Below are positions 63,833 through 64,000 of a stretch of 64,000 nt of DNA, one piece after another; the stretch's first letter is position 1, and the number at the start of each line of letters is the position of its first letter. Source of the stretch: Streptomyces sp. NBC_01381 (GTDB lineage Bacteria > Actinomycetota > Actinomycetes > Streptomycetales > Streptomycetaceae); contig NZ_JAPEPI010000001.1 in NCBI RefSeq assembly GCF_026340305.1, positions 3,534,001 to 3,598,000 of the forward strand, read 5' to 3'. The position numbers and the translations under genes are program-made. The notes beneath the pieces were generated by a model. The model had not been told where the DNA came from. It was given only the letters and a program-made list of their open reading frames with translations, and made no database searches.

Positions 63833-64000
63833 ATGTCTTCCGACACGCTCGCCAAAGCCGCGACCGCCCCTCCGCAAGATCCCCCGCCCGATCTCCCGCG
63901 CATCGTGCCGCAGCGCCGAGCGGGGCAGTGGGTGGCAGCCGCCGTGGTCCTGGTGCTGCTCGGGCTCGCCGTCAACTCCGTCGTACGCAATGACGCGTTC
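63833..64000 (+). CDS. Amino-acid ABC transporter permease (partial, N-terminus only)
   Basis: 56 codons to the window edge. GGAG (63820-63823) lies 9 nt before the ATG. A 30-residue Pro/Ala-rich cytosolic start (PPQDPPPDLPRIVPQRRAGQ) leads into a first membrane helix WVAAAVVLVLLGLAVNSVV, as in HisM/GlnP-type permeases of actinobacteria. It is probably the channel partner of the divergent family 3 binding protein. Confidence 0.75.
   Translation, partial: MSSDTLAKAATAPPQDPPPDLPRIVPQRRAGQWVAAAVVLVLLGLAVNSVVRNDAF

Overview
The window is a Streptomyces-type chromosome segment. Evidence is the very high GC with strong G/C bias at codon third positions, many GTG and TTG starts, start/stop overlaps of the ATGA and GTGA kind, and Streptomyces-specific families (SepF-like protein, Rpf-like transglycosylase/LysM proteins, BldD-type and iron-box operators, dispersed Streptomyces intergenic repeats). 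The gene order tlyA-nadK-recN ... pyrG-nudix ... parA-scpA-scpB-rluB ... cmk-plsC-der is the core order I know from actinobacteria, including mycobacteria. No CRISPR array, rRNA, convincing tRNA, prophage, IS element or antibiotic cluster was seen.

Layout. 1-4661: iron-siderophore importer (two tandem binding lipoproteins on the minus strand; two FecCD permeases and an ATPase on the plus strand) around a shared iron box. 4645-10512: SCP2-like protein, small conserved protein, TlyA methyltransferase, NAD kinase, a lone FtsX-type permease and RecN. 10622-12833: MraY-like membrane transferase and a GT4 glycosyltransferase. 13034-19818: PucR regulator, amino-acid permease, Tat-exported amine oxidase and a GH15 enzyme. 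20222-24862: CTP synthase, ADP-ribose pyrophosphatase and an NB-ARC/TPR protein. 24999-30990: alanine dehydrogenase, then ParA, a ribbon-helix-helix-like protein, ScpA, ScpB and RluB. 31064-34903: NrtR-type regulator with an ADP-ribosylglycohydrolase, then a minus-strand operon of a secreted protein, a membrane protein and a Rieske lipoprotein, followed by a frameshifted small gene. 35184-39606: chorismate mutase, prephenate dehydrogenase, Cmk, acyltransferase and Der.

39698-42839: two uncharacterised minus-strand proteins and two tandem Rpf-like secreted cell-wall enzymes. 42842-49014: branched-chain-amino-acid-type ABC system with a LivH-LivM-LivG triple fusion, a separate LivF, and divergent lipoproteins including the binding protein. 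49178-54648: GT4 glycosyltransferase with an unknown partner, WYL regulator, an isolated cytochrome oxidase subunit I and an I78 inhibitor. 54753-60334: PAP2 phosphatase, polytopic mannosyltransferase-like protein, DHA2 exporter and glutaryl-CoA-dehydrogenase-like enzyme. 60348-64000: SepF-like protein divergent from a cysteine-tailed DUF5685 protein, then an amino-acid ABC importer with a tiny leader peptide upstream of its binding protein and a truncated permease gene at the window edge.

Most notable: at least ten genes have a TANNNT -10 element 6-8 nt upstream of the start codon, suggesting leaderless transcripts, and this fixes several start codons. Other points are an operator-like inverted repeat over the -10 of the NrtR/ADP-ribosylglycohydrolase operon, a Rieske/DUF6529/secreted redox-like operon, the ParA-RHH-ScpAB operon, a BldD-box match between the SepF-like gene and the DUF5685 gene, a 27-residue leader peptide, and a dispersed repeat lying inside the linker of the LivHMG fusion.
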